Below, one piece after another: positions 33,898 to 46,100 of a stretch of DNA of 64,000 nucleotides. The stretch is from Hedera helix (Eukaryota; Streptophyta; Magnoliopsida; Apiales; Araliaceae), in NCBI GenBank assembly GCA_947179155.2, contig OX359267.1, forward strand, positions 59,132,792-59,196,791. The letters run 5' to 3'. The first letter of the stretch is position 1; every line of letters starts with the position of its first letter. The notes under the pieces are model-generated. The model saw only the letters and a list, made by a program, of their open reading frames with translations. It had not been told where the DNA came from and ran no database searches. A program made the position numbers and the translations under genes.

Positions 33898-35449
33898 TGT
33901 CCTGGATGCCAATTATTTGATGTAATTATTTAATATTTTTGATATTATATTTCGTTGAATAAATGAATTATTTTATTATGATTTTATTTACTGCGTTATA
34001 TAAATGTTAGCATAATAAAAATCATTAGAATATTGATACAAATTATATAGCTTCAAGTATGTGACTTGAAGCATGAGATCATATAATTACATTTAGTATC
34101 ATTACTTTTAAATGTTCTTAGTCGAGTATTATTGTTAATGGGACAACAATGATGCATTAAGACTAGTATAAAGATTGACTAATGGTCAAATCTCATTGGT
34201 CATAAATATATGAGATGTTGAGTCAATGCATAAGTACATATTAGAGAACAATATACTGGATAGACATACCATGAGAATTCTTTGTAGAGCATTATGAAAA
34301 ATGTCATAAGAAATTCTCATAATGACAATGATATAATGATTTTCTAACCTGAAATCACTATATTGTTACACGAGAATTTATGTACTTTGATATCATCAAA
34401 GGTCACCTTTAATAGGGTGGACAATAAATGTGATTATTGGGTACATCATGAATCGTGTAAGGAATATGAGTGATCTAAATGGAATTTAACCCTCTTATGT
34501 ATTAAGGGGTGATATCCATAGGCCTTTTAATTGAGTAGAACTATGAAATGCATAGTCATGCTCAAATAGTGATTTATTTCATATAGTCTACTCATTGATC
34601 AATAAAATTCAGATTAAATTATGAAGAGTATGACACATTCCATGCCCCGAGTTTAATTTAGGATGTCAAGGTTAAAATGATTAAATTATATTGAAACATT
34701 GGTCACAAAAAGGTTGTATCAAATCATCGATCTTATTATTACTTGGGTAGCAGTGATGCATTACTAGATGCCGCTCACTGTTTATAATTTTATAATATGA
34801 TTTTAAAATTATTGTTAACATAATAATAACCTATAGGATCACACACTTAGAACGCAATTAAAAAGAAATTAATTTAAATTATAAGAATTTAAATGTGTCA
34901 ATATGATTGATGGTATTTAAATTACGAATTTAAATTAATATGATAACTTGTATATATATTAATTAAGTAAGACTTAATTAAGATATAATATATATAAATT
35001 CGAATTTTATTTTTCTAATTAGATTAGGTTTTGGTTAATTCATTTTTGATTGCTAATATATATTATGATATATCTGCTGCTTTATTTTTTAGAGAAAATA
35101 AATCAAATCAAAACAAAAATCCTAGCCGCTTTTAGAAAGAGACTAGAGAGAAAAATTTTAGAAAATTCAGATCTTGGTGACTAGTACCGCAGCTCTCTTT
35201 GCTGCAGATCGTGTGACGATTCACAGGGCGTTTGTGTAGATACCGTAGAGACGCAGTTCCGTTGAATTGCGTTGAAAATTCGAAGCTATTCCAGAATTTT
35301 TCATCGTCTCCATTCAAGCTCAGATAATCGAAAAAACAAATCTAAACCTCTGAATTAATATGTTTTCGCATGAATCATGTTTTAGAGTTTCGAAAATTAA
35401 TTTGAAAAGTTGTAATTCCGTTGTTTTTATGTGTCGAAATTCCTACACA
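33898..35449 (+). mobile_element. Probable solo LTR of a Copia-type retrotransposon
   Basis: The sequence starts TGTCCTGGATGCC and ends AAATTCCTACACA. It has the flavour of long plant Copia LTRs: a non-coding 1.55 kb with a transcript-leader-like GC-richer zone near the right end (about 35120-35300). No internal coding region or second LTR is present. The 5-bp flanks (ATTAA and ATCAT) do not match, so the exact ends are uncertain or the duplication has decayed. It lies between the two Helitron-like copies. Confidence 0.45.
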
Positions 35450-35454
35450 ATCAT

Positions 35455-35748
35455 ATCTCATAACCATCTGAATTAACTCATCAATTATAATGAGTTAACT
35501 CGAACGGTTAATATTACATTTAATATGACAACTAATAATTATAATTATTTTTTTTTGAATTATGAAGGAAGAATATTGAAAGTTTTTCTTGAAATACTAA
35601 AAGTTATATGTTTATACAAATTATCTTTAACATTATATATATATTATGTCAATAAAAAATAATAAATATTTATCAATAAAAAATTATCAAATATTTATAA
35701 AAAAATATCATATAAACTAATCCGTATCTCTCGCAAAGTATCAAACTA

Positions 35749-35750
<2 letters not shown>
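35455..35750 (+). mobile_element. Helitron-like 3' end, copy B
   Basis: A diverged copy of 33463-33885. It ends CTCTCGCAAAGTATCAAACTAGT, i.e. the CTRRT terminus, and is followed by an (AT)n tract. The hairpin has decayed. Confidence 0.4.

Positions 35751-35752
<2 letters not shown>

Positions 35753-35790
<38 letters not shown>
35753..35790. repeat. (AT)n microsatellite
   Basis: An uninterrupted AT dinucleotide run directly after Helitron-like copy B. Confidence 0.9.
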
Positions 35791-35792
<2 letters not shown>

Positions 35793-36691
35793 TATCTCCC
35801 TTTTACAAAAAGAGATACTTATTAATTTTTGGGCATGAGATTTCCTGCAATAATTTTTTTTTTGTTTTTTTGTGTCAAGACTTACGGTGACGATTTTTAG
35901 GATATATGACTATAGTATGTTCCATCGTCGTAACCCTATAAAAAATAATAAATTATAAAAATTGTCGTCATAGGTCTCAACACAGAGAGAAGCAAAGAAT
36001 TTGTTCAGAGGCTCTCACTCCCAATTTTAGTATTTTATTAAAAAAGCGACAAATGTCTTTTGCTGGTTGGCTGTATTAATGATAAGAAAGTCGAAGTTTA
36101 AATGGTGAACAGGTGAAGGATATCAGGCTTTCATCCCCATGGGTTCGATTCCCATCAACGGAATTGCTGTTCTTTAAATTTTATTTTTGAAAACAATTTT
36201 CGATAATTTTATGACGGGTGTGGTTTCGCTAATTCTGTCACTACGATATTGATATCAGTTTACCTAAATATACAGTATAAGATACATTGGGATGTTAATG
36301 TATGTGTGGACCGTGTGGTGATTGCTTAACAAATGTAGATTTTATTTTCACGTTTTAAATATAAACTACTTAATGTGTTTCTTTTCTTGAAAAATATCAA
36401 TTGCTTTAGTTACTCCATTCGTTATAAAGTGAACAAACTAAAGCCTCTATTCACTTAACTTGGCGAAGAAAATATATTTTTTAGTTTATCCTTAGAAATA
36501 AAATTCAAAAATTATTTATTTTTACAATAATACTTTGGTGACAAGATATTAAAATATAAAAAATAAGATACTCTCAAACTGCTTTTTTAAATAAAAAATT
36601 ATATATATCACGAATGTTTATGTTAATTTTTTGATTATCAATTATGAGAATAAATATTAATAATTATTTATTTAGAAAGAGATGTAATAAG
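35791..36691. other. Intergenic sequence with a tRNA-Glu-like fragment
   Basis: Apart from the tRNA pseudogene nothing is clearly functional. GTGACGATTTTT / AAAAATTGTCGTCA-like motifs (about 35886 and 35957) and GTCACTACGAT (about 36236) suggest a decayed DNA transposon whose ends I could not define. Confidence 0.35.
36096..36162 (+). pseudogene. tRNA-Glu (UUC) pseudogene fragment
   Basis: The 3' half matches nuclear plant tRNA-Glu: AGGATATC-GGCTTTCA (D-arm end and anticodon loop with TTC), GGGTTCGATTCCC (T-arm) and the acceptor 3' strand CAACGGA. The 5' acceptor strand TCCGTTG is missing and the anticodon stem and variable loop are shortened and mismatched. It cannot fold as a normal cloverleaf. 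It may be a dead tRNA gene or a tRNA-derived transposon head. Confidence 0.65.
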
Positions 36692-36696
36692 TGGGG

Positions 36697-38996
36697 TGTC
36701 GACGCCGGGATTTTCGCCGTCTCGTATTTTTAATATTAAAAGCCCTTTTTCCAATTTTAACCTTTGGTTTGATATGTGACTTTTGAAAAGGGTCGGCTTA
36801 ATGTCGACGGGGTTTGAAATGTCGATTATATAATGAGCCAATTGACCAGAGTCGCCAGTTGGTATATTTGAAATGGATGTACCAACTCATCCGGATTTAG
36901 TTTTCGTAATCGCTGGCTCATATGTGACTCCGATTAATTGGTCCGCAACCCGAGATTCATAGAGTTCGGGGGCTTGCTTAAGCGAGGGGAAGGTGTTAGG
37001 CACCCCCCGACTTCCGTAAAACACGGTTACCGCAATCTTGATGTTTTCCTATCCTTTTAAATCCTAAAATGTGTGAGTTGCGTGTGTGTGCGTGTGTGCC
37101 TAGGTGAATGCTCGTGGTGAATTTTGTTTGAATTTTTTGTATGGCAAATGTGCTTTAACTGGAAAGCGTTTTTAACGTCTTTTGACCCAAATGACGAGGT
37201 TTCGTTTTAAAATAAAGATTGATTTTAATTTCGAACCGATGAGGGTTTTTATTTAGATGTCATTTTTAGAAGATAATTTTTTAAACTTTTGTCAAATAGG
37301 TATCGAGACTATACATTGCCCTCTAATAACAGATTAAATAACATGAAGGCAACTTCTAGAACTCTTTCACCCTATGTACAAAGTTTAATTAAAACGTTCA
37401 TTTATTTTACGAAATCATTTTTTGTGACATTTTTAAAACCAACTAAAGCCTTTTCATCAAATAAAGATCTAAGTTCGCCAAAACTCTTTACTTTTTAAAC
37501 CTCGTGAATCTAATATCCTAATTTGATCACTTTTACAAAATCTTCATTATTTGCCTTATTTTGAAAATCATTGTTGTGTTGTAAATTAAAACAAGCATCC
37601 CAAAACGTGTCGGGGCTATCCACGGGCATGTAAGCCATTTAGACAACCCCAAACACCCACAATCACATATTTTATTATTATTACGGGGCCTTAACCCGAA
37701 CACGACTTGGTATCGCTTTAAGGCCGGATATTACAAAATACACATCCATGGACCCTATACCATGATTACATATACCAAAATGTCCATCATCGGGATTTGA
37801 CCACGAGGATCTCCTCCCTAGGCTCACATTCACCCAAATCATGGCACAACCAACCCTAAACCAAATCTAACGAGATTTAACATTTCTATCACATTACATA
37901 ACCCAAATATCACAACTTAATCACTACAAACTATCCATCGCCCCAACGAACGATATATCACCGTACGGACGTCATCGGGGCGTTAGGAGGAGTTACTTTC
38001 CGATGGAAACCTCTCTAACAACCCCTAATCCACGGATCCTTTATCAACATAATAACATATTACATCACATAACCCAAAACATAAGCTATATTAACAATAC
38101 AAGCAATAGAATACCAAAAAGACAATCTTTTTCACCTTGCAAAACGCGGATTCGAGCTTCTTATACCACAAAATGGATACACCACAAGATTACTAAGTTA
38201 AATAGCACAACAATATGGATCTAGTGCTTGAATCTAGCCCAAAATCGGACTCTCTCCCTCTCTCCCGCGATCTCTCTCTCTCTCTCTCTCCTTTCCTTTC
38301 TTTTTCTCTTTTTTTCTTTCTTCTTCTTGGTCTCGGGTGGAAAAATGGCCGCATATAGGCTTCAGCAGGCAGCCGCAGATGCATCTGCGGCTGGGCCTGC
38401 TGTGGCCGTCCCAGCCGTCGCCTCGGCTGCCGCGTGCCGTTCTCGAGCCTCGTGCCTGTCACCTTTGTCGGTGGCAGCGGTTGCATTCGCGGCCGTCCGG
38501 CTTGCTTTTTCGATTTTCGTGCCACGCAGTCTTAATTCGCCAATTTCTGCTGTATTATTTTGGAAGACTGTATTTTTGCAGTCCGAAAATCCCTGAGAAA
38601 CGTGCCATATTGTTCTGGGAGGCCAGTTTGGAGGGCCGCGACTTGATATGGAATTTGATAATTGTGCTTGGCTTTCAGGGGACGCTGCCCCCTTTCCACC
38701 CCCGTCAGCTCACCGGCGAGCTGGGCAGCCGCTCGCTCACCGGGGAGCGAGACCCCCGAACATCGTAAGCGGAGTGGCCATTAGTCGTCTTTTGTGGTCG
38801 GCTCAAGCTTTTCTGGATCAACTGTTCGCCCTGCCCCAAGTGACCGGATGCTCGTTGTCCGTTGCGGCGGCTTTAACCGTAAATCGCTGGGGTGACTTTG
38901 TGTTGGGGTCCACCTTTCTTTCCGCATGTCGGGTCAAATGACGATTTTGCCCTCCTGCCAGGGTTAGTAGAGAAATGCAAAATTTGGGTGTCTACA
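36697..38996 (+). mobile_element. Solo LTR, 2.3 kb, with 5-bp target duplication TGGGG
   Basis: Starts TGTCGACGCCGGGA and ends GGGTGTCTACA. It is flanked by TGGGG at 36692-36696 and 38997-39001, a clean 5-bp target duplication. There is no primer site, coding region or second LTR, so it is best read as a solo LTR left by recombination. Its right third is unusually GC-rich and contains a (TC)n run, giving several spurious reading frames between 38228 and 38941. The family (probably gypsy) is inferred from style only. Confidence 0.8.
38271..38291. repeat. (TC)n microsatellite inside the solo LTR
   Basis: A pure CT dinucleotide run within a longer pyrimidine-rich tract (about 38247-38330), a typical core-promoter/leader context. 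Confidence 0.85.
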
Positions 38997-39001
38997 TGGG
39001 G

Positions 39002-41119
39002 TCTTCTAACAATTTTTAACAATCGCAATTATAATTCAGCGTAAATTTACTCTTTTCAAATTTATGACAATTACACCTAGATTCAGGGGCAAAAGTGTAA
39101 TTTAGAGTTTGTAATTTAATTTAATTTCGATTCCCTTCAAATTACTTTCTATACCACGTCCGTTTGTAGACGGCGTTAATCCTTTGAAGCAAACGACGCC
39201 GTCAGGTCCCGAATACCTATTTGTACCTTCCACCCGCTGTTGGACGTTCGCAGACCTCCAGTATTGTACCGGGAAAGAAGGAAATAGGTTTGCCTCTTCC
39301 TGTCCTCTCCCTCTCCCTCTCCCTGACAGAGAAATATATACACGCGTTTGACAGGTCAAGCTCATATTTTCTGTAAGTTCCTTAGATTCAATTTTATGAT
39401 TTTCTTAGAAAATCTGTTCTTCTTTAAGTTTTAGTTAACTTTCATTTCTACGAAAACGATGCTGTTTTGATTTATGATTAGCCCTTCTCTTGAAATTTCT
39501 GTTTTGTTAATCTCTTGATAGTTGCAAGTATTTTGATGATTAAATTCAATAAAAGTCAAGATCGAGCCTGGTTAGAAAAAGAAAAGAAAAAGAAAAAGAG
39601 AAAGAAATTAAGGTAAATTGAAATGCCAATATTCAACTGTTTGAGAAAATTTCATGATTAAGTTAATTACTTTTAAGAGGAATTTCCAACATGAAATCTG
39701 ATGCTTGAAAATGATATACCTGTGCTGGGTAGTTTTAGGTAAAGAGATGTAATCTTTTCACAGAATCTCATATTGGATTTGCACTATATATGTATGCTGC
39801 TAGGGTAGCAGCCTGAGATTCACCATTATAAATGTAAAGATTCTAGTTAACTATTTATGAGGTAGACACACCCATTTTCGACAGAATGCATATTTTAAGA
39901 TAAGAAGTAGAACTGGGTGGTTTGATATGCTGAAATATTCTGTCGTGCAAGTGTGGGTTATGGGACTGTTGTTTTCTAGTTGGTTTATTTGCTGGTGCAA
40001 AGAAACAACATGAAGCATATTGATGAAGGAGATTAAACATTAATATGATGTTTACTGAATTTTATTCTCTTCTAAGGCCTAAGGGAAAAGCTGTACCTCT
40101 TGGTTCCAGTAATGATTGGTCATATGAACTGAAAGTGGGATATGGAAGACAGTTTAGGAGTAAAAGTACCTTTAATAATAATAAATTATCCCTACTCTGC
40201 AGAATGCTTGGTGTTTGTGGACCTTTTTTTCTTTCTAAAATGTGTGAAGCCATTTCAGAGGTCATGATTTCCCTATTTTGCTAGAGTAGCAAAACATTTA
40301 TATTTTGAAATCAAGTATTACTGCACTGCAAAGGGCCACTTCAAGAACTGACATCTCATCATATTTTGCTAGTTCAAATTGCAATTAGAACTGTTCTGTC
40401 ATGTTGAAGAACTAAAGGCAAATTTGAGAATGGGCCATTGCATATTGCTTTTCAAGGATTTAAATGTCATTCACTCTCGGAATCAAATACAAAACCATAA
40501 AAGCAAAATAATGTTTTTTTAAGATCGCGGTGGGACTGCATCCACTACCTTTAGGGTGTGTATTTGAAATCACTGGGTATAGTGCCCGGAGAACCAGGCT
40601 TGCTTGGATTTCGAAGCTAGCTTAATAATGCGGAGGAATTTTTCGTTGATTGCACGAGCTAGCCAGCAAACCCCTTACTCACACCTCTTGCTATATAGAA
40701 AAAACCCTTTATCTTTTAACTTGGAGAAAAAGCTCTGTGAGCTGCCCCTTTGCTCTATAGAAATGGATGGAAATGCCCAGTACATACAATACCTCACCAA
40801 TGTACAAGCACAACCATGCAAAAGGTGTAAATTGGTTTTTTACATATTGATCAAAATGGGCAGATTCTGTGTATGCTCTCTATTTAGAATTTGATGAGAC
40901 ACTTGGTGCTTGGGAAGTTGCACCGTTGTGTTGACTTGGGCTTGCCAAAACAAGTATTAAATTTTTTACTTTTAATCTAGTCCCTTTTTAATTTCAAAGC
41001 TAATTTTATCTTCTGTCTTGGTATTTTGGAACCATTTATTATGACCTTAGTTTTACAAATGTTTGCTATATACAACTTTCAGTTTGATGTATTACCGGCA
41101 ATTGCAGGTACAATAAAAT
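39002..41119 (+). promoter_or_regulatory. Promoter and probable 5'UTR exon plus intron of the 63-aa protein gene
   Basis: A pyrimidine-rich leader-like stretch (about 39250-39372) ends TTTTCT|GTAAGTT, a strong donor at 39373. The acceptor ATTGCAG ends at 41107, twelve bases before the ATG of the small protein. This suggests a 1.7-kb 5'UTR intron. The interval has no other supported gene; short ORFs at 40045-40284 and 40604-40894 look random. The intron is an inference from splice consensus only. Confidence 0.45.
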
Positions 41120-41311
41120 ATGGCAGTAAAACCGACAGTTGCCTTCAGGGCTATACTAGTAGGAGGTGTAGCTGCATTTGCAAAAATTGCTGCTGCAATG
41201 AAAGCTGCAGGTGGTGCAAAGATTGGTGTAGCAGCAGCAGCCATGACAGCTGCAGCAGGTGCAACTATGTCAGGATCGAAACAGGATAAAAGGGATGCAA
41301 CTTCTAAGTAG
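41120..41311 (+). CDS. Small 63-aa Ala/Gly-rich conserved plant protein of unknown function
   Basis: An ATG just after a good splice acceptor opens a 63-codon frame. The protein starts MAVKPTVAFRAILVGG and has an Ala-rich, mostly hydrophobic middle (about 8-50, AAFAKIAAAMKAAGG, AAAAMTAAAGATMSG) and a charged tail (SKQDKRDATSK). Codon use is orderly and the Ala/Gly/Lys pattern looks like a small amphipathic or membrane-associated protein, possibly in mitochondria. I have the impression of similar 60-75-aa proteins in other plants but cannot name one. The frame at 41026-41289 overlaps it and is a shadow. Confidence 0.6.
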   Translation: MAVKPTVAFRAILVGGVAAFAKIAAAMKAAGGAKIGVAAAAMTAAAGATMSGSKQDKRDATSK

Positions 41312-42683
41312 CCTTTCAAGTGAATTCTTCTCAGTTTGGCTAGTTAATAATACGACCATATAGGAGACTAATCTTTCCAATGATTTTGTGGGGAAATTTT
41401 AGTTGTACTTTCCTGCAATGGGATGGATGTTTAAACAGTTGGATATAGTAAATGTACTTCAGTTGAAATCAATAGACAAATGGTCCCCCATATGATCTCG
41501 AGGTTCAGAGATCGGGTTTTTGCAAGCGGGAAAAATGAACGTTTAATGCATTAGACTTACGTACCGTATAAAAATGTTATTGCTAACTACTTTTAACTGT
41601 GACAGATCCCTTGAAACCATGGGTTAGGAACGTTTTCGGTATCCTACTTAGGATTGTAATGGTTAATCACCGTTGTTCAGTCTTACTTGCAGGTTCTGGA
41701 TATCATGTCAATTAATTGGCCAGCAACGTACAACAGAGGTTATGCAGGAACACACAACAACAATTGTAGATTACCCAGGAAATCATCTCATTGTTGCCTT
41801 TATCCACATAATACAAAATATAAGGCACATTTTATTGCATCTATGGATTTGTTTTCTGATGTTTGGGACACCCAGTGCTTATAGTTTAGAAGCTGTTGAG
41901 GGGTTTCTGAAGGCATGGCAACATCGTCTGAGCTGATAACTAATGAAAATTGCAATGGTCTATGATAATGGCATTTCCAGTTTTTGGGTGATAACAACTC
42001 GTTTATGATGATGACCAAATAAAAATATTGCCACAATAATAGCAGTAAGTGTTTTCAAGTTTAGGTGAGGGCAAACTGCATAATGTAGTGGTTTGTCATT
42101 TAATAGCCATCCCTCGTCATGCACGAATTGTTGGACTATGAAACATGTACTACTTTTACCCAGAAACGTTAGTAGTAGTAAGAATAAACAATCTGATTTA
42201 TTTATTAACCAGCCAACTACAGAAGTTTTCGGTGAGAACAAATATTAGTGTATCAAATATTTGGTACACTGATGAACCAAAAAAAAAAAACACTAAAGCT
42301 TCCAAAGTCTGGAAACGCTTTTCTGATACAACCCTGCTTCCCAACTGTAAATTATGCTAACCTGTCAATTATTATTGGTCTAATCTCTAACAATCATATG
42401 GAATAATTCCTTTTGAAGTCCTTCAATTTTATTATTTTTTATTTTACGCAATAGTTTCCTTTTCACCCAATTGTGTCCTCTACAAGTAGAGAACTGTAAT
42501 AATTGGAGTATGTTCTGATGCTGCCTCCACAGAAGCAAAACTGCAAACTTGCTCTTTTGATGTATAAAAGCACGAAGAAGAAAGTCAAGGTCCAGACAAC
42601 ACATAATATTGAACTTCAAGCTCTAGCCAGCTGGTTCTTACCTTTCCATTTCTCGAAGCATTGTTCACAGGTAAAAGATAGAA
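41312..42683. other. Convergent intergenic region between the small gene and BGAL17
   Basis: It holds the 3' UTR of the small + strand gene and, on the minus strand, the BGAL17 3' UTR. On the minus strand an AATAAA-type signal occurs around 42425-42445, about 250 bp past the BGAL17 stop. No other gene is supported; the overlapping short ORFs in several frames are random. Confidence 0.45.
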
Positions 42684-43152
42684 TTAAAGCTGATGCACTT
42701 TTGAACTTCTTGATCCACAAGAGAAGTCTGGGTGGTCTACAGAGCTCAGCACAAGCTGCGGATTTGGAGATTCTAACTCAAGTATGACCTGTAAGGAGTT
42801 GAAGCAAACAACCTTTACTGTGGAAGTATTAGAATCATAGCAAGTTTTTTGTTAACTTGAATTCCAAAAATATACAGAACAGATTAGTTTTATTCAAAGA
42901 GCAATCAAGACAGCCTTGTGATGTTCTTATTGTTAAAAAAAATGGTGTAAAATTGCATTTGGGGCAGTGGGATCCTAAAATGTGTACTCATGCTTTCCCA
43001 AAATAACATGCAAGGGTTTATACAGTTACAGATGCCTTGTGGACATGCCTCCACGACCTCCTCTTGTTCAGTTTGAAATAGGATCGCCACATTATTCACT
43101 ATAAAACTCAATATTCATGTATATAGTATATACATACAGATTGCACATACAT

Positions 43153-43197
<45 letters not shown>

Positions 43198-46100
43198 CTT
43201 GGTTCAAGGACATACCCTCTTAAAGAGCATACCAAGCATACCCCCTTTAGCGACGGATCCGGCGACGGTTTGGTCCGTCGCCATAGGTTCGTCCGTCGCT
43301 AATCGCTAAAGTTTTTAGCGACGGACAAACATATAGCGACGGACGAACCTAAGACGACGGACCAAACCGTTGCCGGGTCCGTCACTAAAGGGGGTATGCT
43401 AAGTATGTCCTTTAAGGAGGTATGCTCTTGAACTTATATATATCATTTAGCATATCATACCACCACATTTTCCCCATGATGGAGGATTGGAGCAGGGACA
43501 TAGAGGTTGCATTGTGGTCCCAACGACTGCAAGAGTAGTCAATTTTTTTTAAGATACATTTGATATAAAGAAAACATCATGTCAGAAACCAAAACTCCCT
43601 GTTCCACAAAAAGATTTCATTTGAGTTTGATCCTAGTTAATTTGTAAAATCCTAAAATTCAACTTGTGATGTAATTTACTTTTAATTCTCGAAATAACAT
43701 TTTTATAGTTGGTAATACTTTTGAAGTAGTTTCGAATATTAACGAATCCATTAATCAAAATCAAATAAGATCACATCAATTTTGAATTTTAGGATTCACA
43801 AATTGACTAGAGAAAAAAATCAAATTACACTCTTTTTGTGGAATGGAGGGAGCATCATTTTACAAATGAAATAGCTCAACTGCAAGCATTATCTTACCGG
43901 CCAATATCTTCCTATATTAAATCCATTGACAAATGCAATCCCTTTACCCCATCCAGTAAATGATATGAAAGAATCTTGAATTTTCCCAACAGTAAAATGA
44001 CCAACATAGAAAGCTGGTTCCATTGAGAATGACTCTGCAAAATGAAGAAATGAGTCAAATGACAATTAACTCCCTGCTTTCTGTCCAGTCTCCAGCATAT
44101 CTTCTCAGTGATTAAGACATAATACTTGCAAATCAGTTCATTCTGCACGTAATTCTAATAGTTGCAAATCAGTTCATTAGTAAAATTACCGAACTGCTCT
44201 TTCAACTTTTTGCGGCTGGATATTTTAATGAAGTTAGAAAGTGCATCCTGAAAGACGGGATTGATTTTCTGGACTTCGTCTATTTTATGGAAAGGAACTG
44301 AAAGCATCTTCCACTTATGCAGAGGTTTTCCATCTAGATAAACAGAGGACAGAATACCCTGTAACAGCATAATAAACAAAACAAAAAAAACTATTATCAA
44401 CCATCTTCTACAGAATCAATGAGGATAAGAGAGGGGCTGGTGGGTGTTTTTTTTTTTAAATTGGTGATCTGGATATTCACTTGTCAAACCATAGTGTCAA
44501 ATGACGGTATGAAGAGTTTAAGTCTAGTTGGTCAGTACCACTTAAAAGGCTTTAGAGGATGCTAATATCAATAAGGTACTGACTACCCTGCAAATAAATG
44601 CCAAAAGGAGTTCAAACATAATGAACAGAAGACTTAAGAACTGGGCATAAGGGGGAGTGGGGCCATGTGAGTGTGACCGTGTACTTGACTAAGAGCATCC
44701 CACTTTCAAACAAGTATACCGTCGAGTATTTTACCTTTTAGAAAAAATATTTTGTCAAAGATTGGTAGAGTCATTTATCAAGTAAAGAATGCAACATCAG
44801 ATTAGGTAAAAACTCTTCATCTCAATAATTTTCACAATTCATATCTTACAGATGATATCTGAAAACACAACTTGTGCAGGAACCCCTTATAGGTGATTGG
44901 TTGCCAGTTGCATCTATACACTATTTTATGCAAACAATGTGCTTTGGTCCTCCTAAACTGATTGCACCTTGTGCTGCCAACCATATTTGTTTATAATGAG
45001 CATGATTTAGATTCTAAAATCGGATGGATACTTATTTAAAAATACAAATCAAAGTGATTAAACATCTGACTGCTATAGGCACCAATCTGGATCAAAATCA
45101 TTTGGATTCAAGGGATACAGTCAGCAGTGAATTGATAAGGTAAAAATATCGTACATACCTATAATGTGATATACTTTATCGGGGACGACCACATATACTC
45201 ATCTTATGTCATTTATGCAGCAGCATGAGTGTAAAAATTGTGCAGATGGGCAGACTGGATCCTTATGCTATAGCATGCTATGGTTTGCAGTACAAGTTGT
45301 TATATTCAAGTCATAAACTTATAAGGCTAACAATATTATTGCCTTTTTCCATAGTAAAAATATTAGCAATTCTCACATCAGCAGCAGAAGTCAAAATTTG
45401 GTCTCACCAAAATTGGCAATATGTAAATAATAAAGTATACAGGCAAGCTACTAAGGATCTTGAAGGATATAGGTGCCTCAGCAAACACTCCTGTTTTATT
45501 AAGGTATGACTGCCAGTAAAAGAGGTTTATATAAAGAGAAAAAGGGTCATAAAGACAACATAGTAGTGCTGCATGAGCATGAGCACACTCCTGTTTTATT
45601 AAGGTATGACTGCCAGTAAAAGAGGTTTATATAAAGAGAAAAAGGGTCATAAAGACAACATAGTAGTGCTGCATGAGCATGAGCACGACCATAAGCACGA
45701 GAAAAATGGTTTGTGCGCAAATAATAGCTAACAAGAAGAAAAACTTGAACAGTAAAAGTCAAATGACATCAAAATCACAAAAAGGACCTGGAACATACAA
45801 AACATATCCAAACGGACCAAACACAAAGTACTAATTTTAGGAATTTGTACCTTCCTGTCAAACATATATGGCCCATAATTCACACGACCCATGTTTTCAA
45901 CCTATAAATGTCAGAAAAGGATTCAAGAAAGTTAAACAAGATACAGAATATAGGCCTTCAAGTACCAAAAAATAGCAACAATGAAATTAAACCACACAGA
46001 CAAATCAAACATAAATTAATATAGCGGAATTGACTGCATATAAGATATAACCAACTTGTTTGATTGGACTTTAATGGTCCAGTCCACTCTAAGAAGATGA

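Noticed and set aside
38193..38941. GC-rich overlapping ORFs of 73-143 aa
   Set aside because: They occur in both strands and several frames inside the solo LTR; high GC alone explains the open frames.
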